Below are positions 7,575 through 16,679 of a stretch of DNA of 64,000 nucleotides, in pieces. The notes beneath the pieces are model-generated. The model had not been told where the DNA came from. It worked only from the letters and a program-made list of their open reading frames with translations, and did not search any database. Source of the DNA: Halorubrum sp. F4 (GTDB taxonomy: Archaea > Halobacteriota > Halobacteria > Halobacteriales > Haloferacaceae); NCBI RefSeq assembly GCF_027257195.1, contig NZ_JAPDFS010000001.1, positions 190,808 to 254,807 of the forward strand, in the 5' to 3' direction. Position 1 is the stretch's first letter, and each line of letters starts with the position of its first letter. The position numbers were made by a program, and so were the translations under genes.

Positions 7575-9005
7575 CTATTCGTCCTCGAGGGCCTGCCAGG
7601 AGAGCCGCGGGTTCCGGGCGGCCCCGACCTGGTCGATCCGCGCCGCGGCGGTCCGGTTCGGCGCGGTCTCGAGGGCCTCGTCGACGTCGGCGTACGCGAG
7701 GTCGAACGCCTCCGCGAGGTCGTCGAGCGAGGACTGTCCCTCGATCTCCGTCGGCTCGGTCAGCATCGCCTCGGGCACCATCTCGGGCCACTTCGTCGTC
7801 GGCGGGTGGACGCCGAAGTCCAGCATGCGTTTCGCGACGTCGGCGGCGTCGCGCTCGCCCGCGGTCGCCGCGAACTCGTGGTGGAACGGGCCGTAGGGAA
7901 CCTCCAGGTCGATCCGTTCCGCGAGGTAGTTCGCGTTGAGCACGGCCTTGGCCGCCGCGTCCGCGAGCCCCTCGTCGCCCAGCCGGGCGATGTAGGCGTA
8001 CGTCTTGATCAACACGAGCCAGTTGCCCTCGAAGCCGTGGACCTTCCCGATCGACTCGTCGGGCTCGAACCGCTCGTATCCCTTCTCGCCGTTCGTCTCG
8101 CGGACGCGCGGGCTCGGGAGGAACTCCGCGAGTTCCTCGGTGACCCCGACCGGTCCCGCGCCTGGACCGCCGCCGCCGTGGGGCGTCGCGAACGTCTTGT
8201 GGACGTTGTAGTGCATCACGTCGAACCCCATGTCGCCCGGACGACCGCGGCCGAGCAGGGCGTTCAGGTTCGCTCCGTCGTAGTAGAGCAGCCCGCCCGC
8301 GTCGTGAACGATCTCCGCGATCTCCGTGATGTCACGCTCGAAGAGCCCGACCGTGTTCGGGTTCGTGAGCATGAGCGCGGCGGTGTCGTCGCCGACCGCC
8401 GCCTCGAGCGCCTCCAGGTCGACGCGGCCGTCCTCCCCGGAGGGGAGTTCGACCACGTCGTAGCCGGCGGTCGCGGCCGTCGCGAAGTTGGTGCCGTGTG
8501 CGGACGCCGGGATCACCACCTCCGAGCGGTCGTTGCCGTGGTGTTCGTGATACGCCTTCGCGATCAGGATCCCCGTGAACTCGCCGGCCGCGCCCGCGGG
8601 CGGCTGGAGCGTGACGGCGTCCATGCCGCCGACGTCCGCGAGGAACTCCTGGAGCCGGTACTGCAGCTCGAGGTTCCCCTGGACCGCCCGATCCGGGCGG
8701 TCCGGGTGGACGGCCGCGTTCGGGTCCGCGGCGACGTCCTCGGTGAACTTGGGGTTGTACTTCATCGTACAGCTCCCGAGCGGGTACGGCCCCGAGTCGA
8801 TCGCCCAGTTCATCTGCGAGAGCCGGGTGTAGTGGCGGGCGATCTCGGGCTCGGAGGGGGCGGGCAACGTGAGCTCCTCCCGGATCAGATCGTCCGACAG
8901 CGGTGATTTCTCCCGCACGTCGACCGTCTCCTCTCCCTTCTCGGAGAGCAGCGGTTCGTGGACCGACTCCTCCTCGCGCGTGTAGTCGGCCTGGTCGTGG
9001 ATCAC
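7575..9005 (-). CDS. gcvPB: Glycine dehydrogenase (decarboxylating) subunit 2
   Basis: 476 residues, the C-terminal half of glycine cleavage P protein in the split form used by archaea and many bacteria. NVHKTFATPHGGGGPG carries the PLP lysine and Gly-rich loop. With GcvPA it decarboxylates glycine and passes the aminomethyl group to the lipoyl arm of GcvH. The GTG start at 9005 follows the gcvPA stop by one base, which implies translational coupling in one operon with gcvPA and gcvH. The partner gene gcvT is not here but lies about 27 kb away. Confidence 0.95.
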   Translation of the reverse strand: MIHDQADYTREEESVHEPLLSEKGEETVDVREKSPLSDDLIREELTLPAPSEPEIARHYTRLSQMNWAIDSGPYPLGSCTMKYNPKFTEDVAADPNAAVHPDRPDRAVQGNLELQYRLQEFLADVGGMDAVTLQPPAGAAGEFTGILIAKAYHEHHGNDRSEVVIPASAHGTNFATAATAGYDVVELPSGEDGRVDLEALEAAVGDDTAALMLTNPNTVGLFERDITEIAEIVHDAGGLLYYDGANLNALLGRGRPGDMGFDVMHYNVHKTFATPHGGGGPGAGPVGVTEELAEFLPSPRVRETNGEKGYERFEPDESIGKVHGFEGNWLVLIKTYAYIARLGDEGLADAAAKAVLNANYLAERIDLEVPYGPFHHEFAATAGERDAADVAKRMLDFGVHPPTTKWPEMVPEAMLTEPTEIEGQSSLDDLAEAFDLAYADVDEALETAPNRTAAARIDQVGAARNPRLSWQALEDE

Positions 9006-9006
9006 G

Positions 9007-10326
9007 TCAGATCACCTCCCCGAACGCCGCGACGAGGTCGTCCGCCCGTCCGGCGTTGTGGTCGGTCACGCACACCTGAAGCAGGTGCTCGCCGACGACG
9101 TGAACGAGGAATCCCGTCTTCTCGAGGTCGTCGGCCACGGCGGCCGCCGGCTGGTCGGTCCGCACCGCGAACTCGCGGAAGTGGTGGCGGTCGTGGACCG
9201 GCGCGGCCGCGCCCGAGAGGTCGTCGATCCGGTCGGCGAGCGCCGCGGCGTCCCGCACGCAGTCGTTCGCGAGGTCGACGAGTCCGTCCGGACCGAGCCA
9301 CGCGGCGTGGATCGCCGCGCGCAGCGCGACCCACGCCTGGTTCGTACAGATGTTCGAGGTCGCCCGCTCCTTCCGGATGTGCTGTTCGCGGGTCTGGAGC
9401 GTGAGGGTGAACGCCCGGTCGCCCTCGGCGTCCTCGCTCGCGCCGACGAGCCGCCCGGGGACCTGCCGGAGGTGCTCCTCGCGACAGGCGAAGACCCCCA
9501 GTCCCATCCCGTAGGACGTCGGAAGCCCGAGCGCGCCGGCCTCGCCGACGACGACGTCGACCCCGGCGCTCGCGGGCTCCTCGAGCACCGACAGCGCGAC
9601 CACGTCAGACCCGAGCGTGAACAGCGCGTCGTTGTCGTCGGCGACCTCGCCGATCGCGTCGAGGTTCTCCTCGATACACCCGCGGAGGGTGGGGTTCTCC
9701 GCGTACACCATGACGACGTCGTCGCCGACGCGGTCGGCGAGCGCGTCGACGTCGGCTATCCCGTCGTCCATCGAATACGCCTCGACCGTCAGGTCCGCGC
9801 CGGCACAGTAGTTCTCGAGGACCGCCCGCTTCCCCTCGCGGAGGTGCTCGGGGACGAGGACGACGTCGCCGGTCGTCGAACGGACGCGGTCGGCGAGCGT
9901 CGCGGCCTCCGAGAGCGCCGTCGCGGCGTCGTACATCGAGCAGTTCGCGACCGGGAGCCCGGTCAGCTCCACGAGCATCGATTGGTACTCGAAGAGCGCC
10001 TGGAGGAAGCCCTGTGAGATCTCCGGCTGGTACTGCGTGTAGCTCGTGAGGAACTCCGCGCGGTCCGAGAGGTGGTCGACGACGCTCGGCACGTAGTGGC
10101 TGTAGTGGCCGCGTCCGAGGAACTCCGTCGCGTCGTCGTTGCGCGCGAACATCCGCGCACACTCGTCGCGGATCCCGCGTTCGGTCCGGGCGTCGATCCC
10201 GAACTCGCCGTCGAAGGCGACCGCCTCCGGGATGTCGAAGAGGCTCTCCTCGCTCTCGACGCCGATCGTCTCCAGCATCGCCGCCGTCTCGGCGTCGGTG
10301 TGGGGCGCGTACGGGCTCCCGCTCAT
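9007..10326 (-). CDS. gcvPA: Glycine dehydrogenase (decarboxylating) subunit 1
   Basis: 439 residues, the N-terminal half of split P protein. Typical stretches are [30 protein letters not shown] near the N-terminus and [18 protein letters not shown] [13 protein letters not shown]. It forms the heterotetramer with GcvPB. The ATG at 10326 starts the gene; 130 bases separate it from the gcvH stop, without a strong promoter. The order gcvH-gcvPA-gcvPB on the minus strand reads as one operon for glycine catabolism and one-carbon supply. Confidence 0.95.
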   Translation of the reverse strand: MSGSPYAPHTDAETAAMLETIGVESEESLFDIPEAVAFDGEFGIDARTERGIRDECARMFARNDDATEFLGRGHYSHYVPSVVDHLSDRAEFLTSYTQYQPEISQGFLQALFEYQSMLVELTGLPVANCSMYDAATALSEAATLADRVRSTTGDVVLVPEHLREGKRAVLENYCAGADLTVEAYSMDDGIADVDALADRVGDDVVMVYAENPTLRGCIEENLDAIGEVADDNDALFTLGSDVVALSVLEEPASAGVDVVVGEAGALGLPTSYGMGLGVFACREEHLRQVPGRLVGASEDAEGDRAFTLTLQTREQHIRKERATSNICTNQAWVALRAAIHAAWLGPDGLVDLANDCVRDAAALADRIDDLSGAAAPVHDRHHFREFAVRTDQPAAAVADDLEKTGFLVHVVGEHLLQVCVTDHNAGRADDLVAAFGEVI

Positions 10327-10456
10327 CTGCTCCCCGCGTCCGCGTCGCCCGCGGCGTTCGATTCGATTCGTCGGTTCGATTCGGATGGTGTCTGGTGGCT
10401 CGTCATGTGGTGTCGGCTCGGTGTGTCCGGACCGGGTGTGTCGGAACGCTCCACGT

Positions 10457-10840
10457 TCAGGCGATCTGCGCGTCGTACTCGTCGGCGTCGAGCAGCTCGT
10501 CGTATCCGACGCCGTCGCTCGGGGCGACCTCGATCATCCAGCCGTCGCCGTAGGGGTCCTCGTTGACGAGCTCCGGTCGGTCGAAGAGGTCCTCGTTGAC
10601 CGCGAGGACCTCGCCGGATACCGGCGAGTACACGTCCGAGACCGCCTTGATCGACTCGACCACGCCGAACGTCTCGCCGGCGTCGAGTTCGTCGCCGGCG
10701 TCGGGCAGTTCGACGAAGACCACGTCGCCGAGTTCGTCCTGTGCGAAGTCGGAGATGCCGATCCGGACGGAGTCGTCGTCGACGGTGGTCCACTCGTGCG
10801 ATTCCAGGTATCGTAACTCGTCGGGAACTTCGAAGCTCAT
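10457..10840 (-). CDS. gcvH: Glycine cleavage system H protein
   Basis: 127 residues with the lipoyl-domain motif [14 protein letters not shown]; Lys65 is the expected lipoylation site. GcvH shuttles the methylamine group between P and T proteins and then to dihydrolipoyl dehydrogenase. The ATG at 10840 opens the conserved [16 protein letters not shown] start. An AT-rich box at 10968-10975 suggests a leader of about 100 bases, longer than usual here. No glycine-riboswitch core could be recognised in that leader. Confidence 0.95.
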   Translation of the reverse strand: MSFEVPDELRYLESHEWTTVDDDSVRIGISDFAQDELGDVVFVELPDAGDELDAGETFGVVESIKAVSDVYSPVSGEVLAVNEDLFDRPELVNEDPYGDGWMIEVAPSDGVGYDELLDADEYDAQIA

Positions 10841-10967
10841 TGTGGTGATCGATCGCGGCACGTGCCGACTTCGCCGCCTCGAACCGGGCGTTAGGGCGCT
10901 CGGATCGAACGGCGGACCGGTCGGACGTGCTCCGCGATACGCGTGCGTGTTCCTACCGAGGACGGGG

Positions 10968-10975
10968 AAATAAAA
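10968..10975 (-). promoter_or_regulatory. TATA-like box of the gcvH-gcvPA-gcvPB operon
   Basis: TTTTATTT on the minus strand is the only AT-rich box in the 313-base gap between gcvH and tmk. It is about 130 bases upstream of gcvH, so the transcript would carry a leader of roughly 100 bases. Confidence 0.45.
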
Positions 10976-11123
10976 GGTGTGTTCCCGGCGGTCGATCGGT
11001 CACGGCAACGAGCCGCTTCGAGCGGTCCCGGCGGATCGGTTCGGAGCGGTCCCGGGAGGTCGAGTCCGAGCGCCCTCGATCGGAGCTCTCTCGGCCGGGA
11101 TCTCCCGCGAGCGATCCCGACGG

Positions 11124-11129
11124 TTTATT
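11124..11129 (+). promoter_or_regulatory. TATA-like box of tmk
   Basis: TTTATT lies 25-30 bases upstream of the tmk ATG, as expected for a leaderless transcript. Confidence 0.55.
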
Positions 11130-11153
11130 CTCCCGGCGGGCCGGAGCGCGACC

Positions 11154-11753
11154 ATGCTGATCACGCTGGAGGGGCTGGACGGGAGCGGGAAGACGACCAT
11201 CTGGGAGGCGTTGAAGGACGTTCACCCGGACGCCGTCTTCACCCGCGAGCCGACCGACAGCTGGTACGGCGACGCGGTGTACCGCTCGATGGGCGACGCG
11301 GACGCCGACCCGATCGCCGAGCTCTTCTTGTACACCGCCGACCACGCCGACCACCTCTCGCGGACGGTCCGGCCCGCGCTCGCCGAGGGAGACCTCGTCG
11401 TCTCGGACCGGTACTCCGACTCCCGGTTCGCCTACCAGGGCGCGACGCTCGCCGAGAGCGACCTCGATATCGCCCGACCGATGGAGTACGTCCGGGGGAT
11501 CCACGCCGCCTTCTCACGATCGCCGGACGCGACGATCTACCTCGATCTGGACGCGTCGACCGCCGCCGAGCGGTCGGGGCGCACGGACAAGTTCGAGCGG
11601 GACGGCTACCTCGCCGCGGTCCGGGAGAACTACGAGCGGTTGATCGATGCCGAGCCGGGACGGTTCGTTCGCGTCGACGCCACGCGGCCCCCCGAGGACG
11701 TGATCGCTCGCGTCGAGGACGTCGTCGCGTCCCTCCTCGCGGACGCGGAGTAG
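11154..11753 (+). CDS. tmk: Thymidylate kinase
   Basis: 199 residues. The P-loop [10 protein letters not shown] sits at about 6-15, the [13 protein letters not shown] motif (dTMP and lid-region Arg) near 85, and a lid-like segment [11 protein letters not shown] near 140. It phosphorylates dTMP to dTDP for DNA synthesis. Length and motifs are normal. The ATG at 11154 is supported by the TATA-like box at 11124. The gene is divergent from the gcv operon. Confidence 0.92.
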   Translation: MLITLEGLDGSGKTTIWEALKDVHPDAVFTREPTDSWYGDAVYRSMGDADADPIAELFLYTADHADHLSRTVRPALAEGDLVVSDRYSDSRFAYQGATLAESDLDIARPMEYVRGIHAAFSRSPDATIYLDLDASTAAERSGRTDKFERDGYLAAVRENYERLIDAEPGRFVRVDATRPPEDVIARVEDVVASLLADAE

Positions 11754-11784
11754 CGGGCATTCGATTACGTCTTCCGAGTCCTCC

Positions 11785-12105
11785 TCACCGCGTGTCGGGG
11801 AGTTCGTATTCCTCCGGCGGCGGCACGTAGAGGTAGTCGATCGCGACGCCGAGCACGATCGGGAGCCCGACGAGCGCCGCGACGACGATCGTCGGACTCA
11901 CGAGGTCCACGCCCGTGCCGACGCCGATACCGGTGAAGAACAGCGTCGAGACGAAGAGCAACATCGGCGTCAGGACGACCGTGTACAGTACCCACCCCCA
12001 CGAAGTGGCCAGCCGGAGCCTGAAGAATCGGGTCGTCACGCCGGCGACCAGCGTATGGAAGGCGACGAGCGCGACCAGGCTCGCGAACCCGAGGAACGCG
12101 ATCAT
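11785..12105 (-). CDS. Conserved membrane protein of unknown function
   Basis: 106 residues with three long hydrophobic helices (about 1-24, 37-62 and 70-92) and a cytosolic-looking tail with PPPEEYELPD. It converges on tmk, with about 30 bases between stops. No function is recognised. The hydrophobic pattern and typical codon use support a real gene. Confidence 0.65.
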   Translation of the reverse strand: MIAFLGFASLVALVAFHTLVAGVTTRFFRLRLATSWGWVLYTVVLTPMLLFVSTLFFTGIGVGTGVDLVSPTIVVAALVGLPIVLGVAIDYLYVPPPEEYELPDTR

Positions 12106-12203
12106 ACCCGCACTACGGTCCCCCCGCTTTTGCCCCTATCGACGCGTGTCGGTCGGGAGGTGACGTCGCAGGGTCGCGCCGAACGGTCGGGAAAACCCAC
12201 GAC

Positions 12204-12773
12204 TCAGAACCTCCCGGAGCCGCCGCCCTGCCGTCTGGCCGACGAGATGAGCCCCTCGACGGGCTCGGTGTACTCGTATCCGGGGATCACGCCCTGGACG
12301 TAGGTCCCCTCGACGAAGTCGATCAGCGCGCCCGCGTCGTCGACGCCGCGCCGCTCGTTTACGTCCGTCAGCTCGAAGTTCACGACGACCGTCCCGCCGT
12401 CGCGCTCCACCCGCGGGTCGAACTCGTGGTCCCCGCGAGTCACCCCGCCGACGTCGACGACGCGGCGTTCGAACGTCTCGTACCAGCCCGTCTCGACCAC
12501 GTCGGCCACCTCGTCGACGGTCACCGCCGACAGCGTCGGGACGCGGACGGCGACGAGAAAACGGATCCGACCGTCCTCGGGAGACGGTTCGGCCGACACT
12601 TCGGCGTCGAAGGCGGTCGTCTCCGACGCCCAGGCCTCGTCGCCGGCGGGCTCGAACGAGCCGTGGTCGCGGAAGGCCCGGCGGACGCGACCCGGGAGTT
12701 CGTCGGTGCGGGCGTCCGGCTCGACGGCGGCGTCGCGATCCCCGCCGTCGCCCTCGCGTTCGCTCTCGCACAT
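12204..12773 (-). CDS. Haloarchaeal conserved protein (DUF5813-like)
   Basis: 189 residues, soluble and very acidic, with no membrane segment. The body (about 25-175) alternates strands and helices, for example DAEVSAEPSPEDGRIRFLV and GTVVVNFELTDVN, and ends EYTEPVEGLISSARR. I relate it to the haloarchaeal DUF5813 family from memory of its overall pattern; function is unknown. The ATG at 12773 was chosen because sequence beyond it lacks conserved character. It is divergent from the ATP-grasp gene, 129 bases apart. Confidence 0.7.
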   Translation of the reverse strand: MCESEREGDGGDRDAAVEPDARTDELPGRVRRAFRDHGSFEPAGDEAWASETTAFDAEVSAEPSPEDGRIRFLVAVRVPTLSAVTVDEVADVVETGWYETFERRVVDVGGVTRGDHEFDPRVERDGGTVVVNFELTDVNERRGVDDAGALIDFVEGTYVQGVIPGYEYTEPVEGLISSARRQGGGSGRF

Positions 12774-12902
12774 GTCACGAACGAGGGGCCGCATCGTACA
12801 AAAGGCCCGTGTCCTCGGGAGCGACGACTGCCGGCCGTCATCGATGGGGGCACGTCGGGCCGGTACTGGTGTGCCTTTGTGTCCGGACGCGAGAGGAACC
12901 GT

Positions 12903-14216
12903 ATGGCAGACCGCTTCCGCTCGACCGAGGGGTTGATCGACGCGCTCGCGGACGCGTCGTTCGACCGACCGCCAGCGCTCGTCAGCAACGCACACGTCAC
13001 CGGCCTCGGGGTCGCCCGCGCGCTCGACGCCCACGGCGTGCCCGTGATCGCGCTCGACCGCGCCGCCGGCGACGGAACGGAGTCCGTCACCCACGACGGG
13101 CTCGCACCGCCGTCCGAGGCCGTCGACTTCGCCGGCGCGGTCACCTACCCGCTCGACGACCTCGACGGCTTCCGCGAGGACGTGGAGGCGATCGTCGACG
13201 CCGCCGGCACCGAGGCGGTCGCGTTCGGCTGCATGGACGAGTGGGCGCTCGCGTACGCGGAGGCCGACCCCGACGGGGTCCGGCTCCCCTACTCGGGGAT
13301 CGACACGATCGACGACGTGTTGAACAAGTCGCGGCTGTACGCGACCTGCGAGGAGCTCGGCATCCCGTACCCGGAGACGTACCGGCTCGGGGGCGGGAGT
13401 GAGGAAGGGAGCGATGGCGGGACGATCGACGCGGACGCCCTCGAGGAGGCGGTCGACGCCCTCGGCTTCCCCCTCGTGGTGAAGCCCGCCCGTAAACGCG
13501 AGTTCGAGGAGGCGTTCGGCACGAACGTGGTCACCGTCGCGGACCGCGAGGAGCTCGAGGAGGTCGTCGCGGGTGCGGCCGCCGAGGGCGTCGAGGTGAT
13601 GGCCCAGAAGCGCGTCGACGTCGCGACCGGGAGGGACCACTCGCTGGCGTCGTACGTCCCGCCCTCCGGCGTCGACGACGCGCTCGCGGTCGTCGGCAAC
13701 GCCGCGGTTCGGTACCCCCTCCAGTTCGGCACCTCCTGTCTCGTCGAGACGGCCGACGAGCCCGCGATCGAGGAGCGGGCGCTCGCCGTGCTCGACGACG
13801 CCGGCTACCACGGGATCAGCGAGGCGGAGTTCGTCTACGACGACGAGCGCGAGGAGTTCCTGCTGCTCGACGTCAACACCCGGCCGTGGAAGTGGATCTC
13901 GCTGCCCGTCGCCGCGGGCGCGAACCTCCCGATGGCCGCGTACGCGTCCGTCACCGACGCGGAGTACGAGCCGGAGGGGATCGACCCGACCCAACCGGAC
14001 CGTTGGGTGTACCTGCGCGACTACCTCTCGCTTCTGGCCGGCGACGATCCCTTCTGGGACCAGCTGTCAGGCGACGACTGGCGGCGGCTCGTCGCCGGCT
14101 CCTTCGAGCGCGAGGGCGACCTGACGACCGGGATCTACCGCCCGTCCGATCCGGGACCGGCCGCGAAGCTGTTCGAGACGGAGTTCATCGACCGGGAGTA
14201 CTACTGCTCCTGTTGA
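12903..14216 (+). CDS. ATP-grasp carboxylate-amine ligase-like protein
   Basis: 437 residues. The N-terminal pre-ATP-grasp domain (SNAHVTGLGVARALDAHGV) precedes an ATP-grasp core with FPLVVKPARKREF (ATP-binding lysine) and the metal-binding end FLLLDVNTRPWKW. Such enzymes join a carboxylate to an amine or thiol through an acyl phosphate; carbamoyl-phosphate synthase and PurD share the fold. The protein ends DREYYCSC. No neighbour suggests a pathway, so the substrate stays open. Confidence 0.85.
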   Translation: MADRFRSTEGLIDALADASFDRPPALVSNAHVTGLGVARALDAHGVPVIALDRAAGDGTESVTHDGLAPPSEAVDFAGAVTYPLDDLDGFREDVEAIVDAAGTEAVAFGCMDEWALAYAEADPDGVRLPYSGIDTIDDVLNKSRLYATCEELGIPYPETYRLGGGSEEGSDGGTIDADALEEAVDALGFPLVVKPARKREFEEAFGTNVVTVADREELEEVVAGAAAEGVEVMAQKRVDVATGRDHSLASYVPPSGVDDALAVVGNAAVRYPLQFGTSCLVETADEPAIEERALAVLDDAGYHGISEAEFVYDDEREEFLLLDVNTRPWKWISLPVAAGANLPMAAYASVTDAEYEPEGIDPTQPDRWVYLRDYLSLLAGDDPFWDQLSGDDWRRLVAGSFEREGDLTTGIYRPSDPGPAAKLFETEFIDREYYCSC

Positions 14217-14445
14217 GGGGTTTCGGATCGAGTAGCGACGAGAGAGGGTGCCAGCCGGCCACCGACGGCAAATCAACGACACCACTGGAACCGACTACTG
14301 AACGCGGTGGCGGACTCTGCGTCTCGACTCAGGGATAGAGTAAGGGTACCGCGATTCCGGCGGCCACGTCCGGTGTGGGTTCGAGATCAGGTGTACGCCC
14401 ATATGGCCACATCACGTTTTTGAACTAGACGGCCGCACCCCCGGT

Positions 14446-14844
14446 ATGGACCCGAAATCGTTCTTCCACGTCGCCATCAAGACCGACGACCTCGACGCGA
14501 GCGAGAGGTTCTACCGGGATCACTTCGACGCCGAAGTGGTCGAGCGCGGCGACGCCGCCGACGGCGAGGAGGCGACCGCGGTGAACCACATCACGCTGGC
14601 CGTGGCGGACAAACTCGTCTACCTATTCGATGAAGCCCCGTACGAGGCGGCCGGATTGGTCGATTCCGTCCCGACGGGATTTCTTCACTTCGGTTACGTC
14701 GTTCCCGACGTCGACGCGGCCCACGACGACCTCGCGGATGCGGGCGTCGAGTTCGTCATGGAACCGACGGTGTTCGGCGACCTGAAGATCGCCTTCCTCA
14801 GGGACCCGAGCGGCGTCCGCGTCGAACTCCTCGAGCACTTGTAG
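14446..14844 (+). CDS. VOC-family (glyoxalase/bleomycin resistance fold) protein
   Basis: 132 residues with the paired beta-alpha-beta-beta-beta units of the vicinal oxygen chelate fold. Candidate metal ligands are His8 in FFHVAIKT, His in FLHFGYV, and Glu in VRVELLEHL at the C-terminus. Members include glyoxalases, dioxygenases and resistance proteins; no substrate can be named. A weak TTTTTGA box 23-29 bases upstream fits a leaderless start. The 229 bases before the gene contain nothing else recognisable. Confidence 0.82.
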   Translation: MDPKSFFHVAIKTDDLDASERFYRDHFDAEVVERGDAADGEEATAVNHITLAVADKLVYLFDEAPYEAAGLVDSVPTGFLHFGYVVPDVDAAHDDLADAGVEFVMEPTVFGDLKIAFLRDPSGVRVELLEHL

Positions 14845-14966
14845 GCAGCCGCACCGGGTGGAAAAACGAGACGGAGCGTGTGACGGGAGCCGGGAGCGGG
14901 AATCGACGGTGTCGCCAGTCGGTCCAGCGGAGGAGTTCCGTCAAGACTACCGGGTTCCCCGTTCGG

Positions 14967-15092
14967 GGAGCTCTGACGAACACCGAGCCGATCCCCGTCG
15001 TCGGTTCACAGGCGATCGAACCGTATCTCAACGCTCCGACGACCGAGGTCGTGAACACGGCCTTCGAGGAGGTGGGGTTCTCATGGGGTTGA
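14967..15092 (+). pseudogene. Possible C-terminal remnant of an unidentified gene
   Basis: This in-frame stretch of about 40 codons (containing ALTNTEPIPVVGSQAIEP) has GC-rich third codon positions and a protein-like composition, but the sequence upstream in the same frame is basic and not protein-like, and no start with a promoter is visible. It may be the stranded 3' end of a gene cut by recombination at the edge of the accessory patch. The parent gene is not recognised. Confidence 0.3.
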
Positions 15093-15104
15093 TTTTGCCG
15101 ATCG

Positions 15105-15115
15105 TATTATATATC
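15105..15115 (+). promoter_or_regulatory. TATA-like box of the histidine kinase gene
   Basis: TATTATATATC lies 23-33 bases upstream of the ATG at 15138. It is one of the strongest AT boxes in the window and fits a leaderless transcript. Confidence 0.6.
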
Positions 15116-15137
15116 TTCCTTTGATGAGGGACATCCT

Positions 15138-16181
15138 ATGAGGGGTTCTTCGCTGGGTCAGAGTCGTGATTTTCAAGAGTTGTTCGATCAACTCGATGGG
15201 GTTGCACTGTGGACCGCGACTAGTCCAGACGAGTTCGACTACGTAAGTTCGGGTTTTGAAACCATCTGGGGGATCCCGGGGGAGACGGTACGAAACGATG
15301 CCAGCGAACTACTGGACACTATCCATCCGGACGATCGGGAGCGGGTTCGCGCAAACATGGAAGGGTCGGACCGAGGAATCCAAGACGAGTCGTATGAGGG
15401 ACGTGTCATTCGACCGGATGGATCGGTTCGATGGGTGCTGACACGCCAGGCGCTTCTCCGAGATCAAACGGGAAACATAACGGAGGCGGTCGGGATCTCG
15501 ACGGACATAACGGAACAAAAGCATCGAGAACAGGAGTTAGCGGTCCTGAATCGAATCGTTCGCCACGACATTCGAAACGATATGGCGGTCGTGAACGGGT
15601 GGGCAGAGTTGCTTAAAAAGCACGTGGATGAGGAGGGTGAAGAGTACCTTCAGAAGGTCCTCGATAGTGGTGAACGTATTATCGAACTCACGGAGACTGC
15701 GCGTGAATATGCCGACGTAGTATCGGATGACTCCCCCACGCTTGAACCGAAGTCAGTCCATTCGATTCTCGACACTGAACTGTCGCTTCGCGAGGAATCG
15801 TTCCCCGACGCGGAGTTCGTTCGCGGTGATATCCCCCCGGACGTCGAGGTCGTCGCCAATGGAATGCTCAGTTCGGTTTTCCGAAACCTGTTGAACAACG
15901 CCGTTCAGCACAACGACAAGGACACGCCCGTCGTTGAGGTCTCCTGTGAGGTGCGGGACGACGATGTCGTCGTTCGAGTCGCTGATAACGGCCCTGGACT
16001 CCCGGACGACCTGAAGGAAGTCGTCTTCGGCAAAGGCGAAAAGAGCCTCGGTAGTTCCGGATCTGGAATGGGACTGTATCTCGTTAATACGTTGGTCGCC
16101 GAATACGGTGGGGACGTTTGGATCGAAGACAACGAGCCTAAAGGGGCCGTATTCGTCGTGAAACTCCCACGAGCCGAGTGA
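15138..16181 (+). CDS. PAS-domain sensor histidine kinase
   Basis: 347 residues, apparently soluble. A PAS domain covers about 12-130 (FQELFDQLDGVALWTATS to ITEAVGISTDITEQK). The dimerisation/phosphoacceptor helix has His in RIVRHDIRNDMAVV (about 147). The ATPase domain shows LLNNAVQHN (N box), VADNGPGLP (G1), and GSGMGLYLV (G2). It should autophosphorylate on His in answer to a cytosolic or redox signal read by the PAS domain. No response regulator is adjacent. The codons use clearly more A and T than the neighbours, which suggests acquisition together with the 14.9-17.3 kb patch. Confidence 0.92.
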   Translation: MRGSSLGQSRDFQELFDQLDGVALWTATSPDEFDYVSSGFETIWGIPGETVRNDASELLDTIHPDDRERVRANMEGSDRGIQDESYEGRVIRPDGSVRWVLTRQALLRDQTGNITEAVGISTDITEQKHREQELAVLNRIVRHDIRNDMAVVNGWAELLKKHVDEEGEEYLQKVLDSGERIIELTETAREYADVVSDDSPTLEPKSVHSILDTELSLREESFPDAEFVRGDIPPDVEVVANGMLSSVFRNLLNNAVQHNDKDTPVVEVSCEVRDDDVVVRVADNGPGLPDDLKEVVFGKGEKSLGSSGSGMGLYLVNTLVAEYGGDVWIEDNEPKGAVFVVKLPRAE

Positions 16182-16202
16182 CTTGATCTGGCGGTTGTTG
16201 GT

Positions 16203-16406
16203 ATGAGCCGTCCTTCCGAAGATCAGTCCTCGACTACCATCGAGAACCACGTTCGCGCGCTCCGACTCGAGGAGCGCGTCGTTCGCGTCGACGCTGACGA
16301 CCGCCAGCACGTGATTGGGGTACCACAGGAGGCAGATCCCCTCCGCTGCGAGGTCGATGTGGAACTCCTTCGTCCGTGCGCTACTGTGGCGGACCGCTTC
16401 CTTTGA
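16203..16406 (+). CDS. Small protein of unknown function downstream of the kinase
   Basis: 67 residues starting with ATG 21 bases after the kinase stop, so co-transcription is plausible. Composition is acidic and haloarchaeal, with moderately GC-rich third positions (RALRLEERVVRVDADD). No family is recognised. The opposite strand is also open across this stretch, so the call rests on position and composition only. Confidence 0.4.
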   Translation: MSRPSEDQSSTTIENHVRALRLEERVVRVDADDRQHVIGVPQEADPLRCEVDVELLRPCATVADRFL

Positions 16407-16679
16407 GGCCATACTGCCGGCTGGTCGTCGGTGGTAGTTTAGCCTGACCCGTGGGGTTACGAACGGTTCCGGACGTTCGAAAATCGCGGGACGTGACCCG
16501 GTTAGCGTTGTTCGGGATGGTGTTCCGGATGGACTGCTCCATCGGAATCCTCACACAACGCTTAGGGTCGTGGGTCCTTGTCTGAAACGCGGCGCGTAGT
16601 TCGGAGATCGGATCATCGCTTGCGAACCTTCGCAACGCCGAATCCCACTAGGCGCAACCGCTACCCGTGTCCGTGGAGT
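16407..16679. other. Intergenic stretch with no supported gene
   Basis: This is 273 bases between the small kinase-linked frame and tspO. No convincing coding frame, TATA box or RNA gene is visible. The frame open on the minus strand (16381-16635) has no conserved character. Confidence 0.5.

Noticed and set aside
7014..8906. 630-codon plus-strand frame
   Set aside because: It is antisense to gcvPB and the small membrane protein gene; composition is the Arg/Val/Asp/Glu shadow of GC-rich genes and no motif is present.
10841..10945. Glycine riboswitch in the gcvH leader
   Set aside because: No recognisable glycine aptamer core was found by reading; the leader length alone is not evidence.
14374..14395. 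T-loop-like GGGTTCGAGATC suggesting a tRNA fragment or att site
   Set aside because: No matching acceptor or anticodon arm around it, and it does not match the end of tRNA-Ile.
15753..16412. 219-codon minus-strand frame across the kinase 3' end
   Set aside because: Most of it is antisense to the kinase ATPase domain. Its first 70 codons look somewhat protein-like, but there is no promoter and the plus-strand small gene is better placed.
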